In this document: one piece after another, positions 4,748 through 6,445 of the stretch
Layout: every line of letters starts with the position of its first letter
How positions within the stretch are numbered: the first letter of the stretch is position 1
Origin: Oscillospiraceae bacterium
GTDB lineage: Bacteria; Bacillota; Clostridia; Oscillospirales; Ruminococcaceae
Length of the DNA stretch: 6,445 nt
Assembly (NCBI GenBank): GCA_016303195.1
Contig: JAEDMD010000111.1
Location: forward strand, 1 to 6,445
Direction of reading: 5' to 3'
Translations under genes and position numbers: made by a program
Notes under the pieces: model-generated
The model's input: the letters and a program-made list of their open reading frames with translations, nothing else
What the model was told of the DNA's origin: nothing
Database searches by the model: none

Positions 4748-6445
4748 ATGTTAGGATATATTTTTTTACTCATATTATGTCTCCCATTGCTGATACCAAT
4801 GTTGATAGTAGGACTGATAATCCACTGCATCAACAAGAAAAAGCGCAGGGAACAGATGGCGGTGAACAATTCATCACAGATGAACGGGGAGGGGATGAAT
4901 GTTTCAGAAATCCCTCTCCCACAGCAGTCCGCTGCACAGGCAGTTTATCAGGCAGGCGGAGATATACCGATAAAGCCGTCAAAGCCTAAAAAACACCGTG
5001 AACCGCTGAGCAGTTCAACAGTAATGCTCCTTATCGGTACTGCACTTGTGGTACTGTCAGGAATCGCATTCGGCGCAGCAAATTGGCTCAACACTTCACC
5101 TCTCGGCAGAGTTGCCATAATCATGACAGCTTCCGTCGTTTCATTCCTCATCAGTCTGCTCTTTGGCAAGGGCGTGAAACTCAAGGGCACATCCATAGCA
5201 TTCTACATCGTCGGAAGCCTGATGATACCCGTAGCAATGACAGTTGCAGGATATTATGACCTTTTCGGCAGATGGTTCTCAGTTTTCGGCGGAGGAAGAT
5301 ATCTACTTTTCGCATTGGGATTCGCAATGACAGCCGCCGCAAGCGCAGCAGGTGCAAGGATATACAAATCAAAGCCTTTCATCTATTCCGGTCTTACAGC
5401 AACATCTATAACAACATTGTTCGCCGCATTTCAGGCAGGCTTCATAAACGGAACGGTAAAAATGGATATTGTCTGCACGCTCCTCATTATAATACAGACA
5501 ATTCTCACAGCGGCAATATTCTTGTTCAGACTTCATGAAAAAACACCGATAGCACATCCTGTCAAGATAATAGGAACTATAACAGCAATAATATATGCGA
5601 TCATCAGTATTAATTATGTATTCGTTAAAGTGGATAGAGCAGATCTCGCAGTATACTTCATTCTTCTGGCAATGATCGCACAGCTTATACTGTATGGAGT
5701 AAGATTCAATAAGAAGTGGATGATGGGGATACAGTGCTTATTATCGATACTTCTCGCAGTTGTATTCTCGGCAAATGCTTTTGATAACTGGGAGTGGGAA
5801 AATCAGGTTCTTTTATGCTCATACATTATCACAGCACTTTACTTTGTAAATACGATAATCCCACAGCTTAAAAACAGATTCTCCACACTGGTGTCACTTG
5901 CAGCAATGTTCATCTTCTCATACATTCTTCTTGAGTGCATGAAAATGCTGACACCTGTTATCTCAATGATAGTTCCGCTGGTATTTACTGTTATAATGTA
6001 TGCCTACACATTCAGCGATTCAAAACTGACACAGTTCGTATCAGGTCTTATCACACCTTTGATGCCTTGTCTGATGGCAGTTTGCTATGATGATTACCAT
6101 TATAGTCTCTATGAATCCGGCTCAGGATATTCATACTTCATAGCTGCAGCGATCCTTGTTGCAGTTTCGGCGCTTATCTTCTTCCTGCCGAAATATGCAG
6201 ATTCCATAAACGAAAGATACCCCAGAAAGTCAAACTCAGTTATCTATGCAGGACTGATAGTATCACTGATAATTCTTATCAGCAATATCGGTTCAGACAT
6301 TATGATCGCTGTACCGCTTGTTATCGCAGTCGGACATTTTATCGTGGCTGACAGACAGAAATTAGGTATACTTTCAGTTGGTTCGGCACTCTCATTCATC
6401 GGATATATCGTCTATGGCATTGAACGCTATGAATCAGACAAAGAT
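4748..6445 (+). CDS. Large polytopic membrane protein of unknown function (partial, runs off the right edge)
   Basis: The frame is open from 4748 to the edge: 566 residues and no stop. I do not recognise a named family. An N-terminal hydrophobic helix (3-26) is followed by KKKRR and a polar, proline- and glutamine-containing cytoplasmic linker (about 30-87). From residue 91 on there are roughly 16-17 more hydrophobic helices, about 91-113, 121-139, 148-170, 185-203, 213-231, 241-261, 273-292, 299-317, 325-342, 353-371, 379-395, 401-420, 428-447, 461-480, 498-515, 517-533 and 538-557. The first part of this block (IGTALVVLSGIAFGAANWL...SPLGRVAI) loosely recalls DUF2157-like or SCO7613-like actinobacterial membrane repeats, but that is only a resemblance. 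No transporter signature, ATP-binding motif or catalytic motif is seen. The many short helices with little between them suggest an all-membrane protein, possibly built from duplicated helix bundles. It is transcribed away from the redox genes. Confidence 0.85.
   Translation, partial: MLGYIFLLILCLPLLIPMLIVGLIIHCINKKKRREQMAVNNSSQMNGEGMNVSEIPLPQQSAAQAVYQAGGDIPIKPSKPKKHREPLSSSTVMLLIGTALVVLSGIAFGAANWLNTSPLGRVAIIMTASVVSFLISLLFGKGVKLKGTSIAFYIVGSLMIPVAMTVAGYYDLFGRWFSVFGGGRYLLFALGFAMTAAASAAGARIYKSKPFIYSGLTATSITTLFAAFQAGFINGTVKMDIVCTLLIIIQTILTAAIFLFRLHEKTPIAHPVKIIGTITAIIYAIISINYVFVKVDRADLAVYFILLAMIAQLILYGVRFNKKWMMGIQCLLSILLAVVFSANAFDNWEWENQVLLCSYIITALYFVNTIIPQLKNRFSTLVSLAAMFIFSYILLECMKMLTPVISMIVPLVFTVIMYAYTFSDSKLTQFVSGLITPLMPCLMAVCYDDYHYSLYESGSGYSYFIAAAILVAVSALIFFLPKYADSINERYPRKSNSVIYAGLIVSLIILISNIGSDIMIAVPLVIAVGHFIVADRQKLGILSVGSALSFIGYIVYGIERYESDKD

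Noticed and set aside
4672..4989. Open frame of 105 codons on the plus strand
   Set aside because: It starts inside the fold-back element and overlaps the membrane-protein gene in another frame, with no ribosome site.

Overview
The window looks like part of a chromosome of an anaerobic, gut- or rumen-type Clostridia, most likely Ruminococcus or a close relative in the Oscillospiraceae. This is inferred from strong AGGAGG-type ribosome binding sites, moderate GC content, an EFR1-type flavodoxin/ferredoxin, a Nim-like flavin protein, a sigma factor/DUF4179-type pair and fold-back repeats between genes. No gene here fixes the species. I see no tRNA, rRNA or CRISPR array, and no transposase gene.

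Layout. Six genes lie on the minus strand from about 4327 down to 1. They are a nitroreductase (4327-3812), a pyridoxamine-5'-phosphate-oxidase-like flavin protein (3773-3297), a GH25 lysozyme (3247-2558), an EFR1-type flavodoxin/ferredoxin (2484-1747), an ECF-type sigma factor (1479-922) and a probable membrane anti-sigma protein that runs off the left edge (925-1). A divergent plus-strand gene starts at 4748 and runs off the right edge. It encodes a very hydrophobic membrane protein with about 17-18 predicted helices, whose function I do not recognise.

Transcription. A good SigA-type promoter at 4380-4408 serves the nitroreductase, and the next two genes follow after 38- and 49-nt gaps. The EFR1 gene has its own near-consensus promoter at 2511-2539. 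A terminator hairpin at 1541-1565 separates it from the sigma operon. The sigma and anti-sigma genes overlap by 4 nt (ATGA) and so are probably translationally coupled. A TGAAAC box upstream of the sigma gene suggests autoregulation.

Function. Three of the four proteins in the middle are flavin or iron-sulfur redox proteins, so a shared role in reductive detoxification or electron transfer in an anaerobe is plausible, but it is an inference. The lysozyme between them has intact catalytic acids but no signal peptide and resembles a phage endolysin.

Most notable non-coding signals. (1) Two MITE-like fold-back elements, at 1564-1743 and 4565-4733, have good terminal inverted repeats and imperfect palindromic interiors. 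The second fills the leader of the membrane-protein gene up to its ribosome binding site. (2) A 14-bp stem before the lysozyme gene buries its Shine-Dalgarno sequence and pairs fully only in minus-strand RNA. It could gate translation or terminate upstream transcription. I found no clear evidence of a wholly new multi-gene system.
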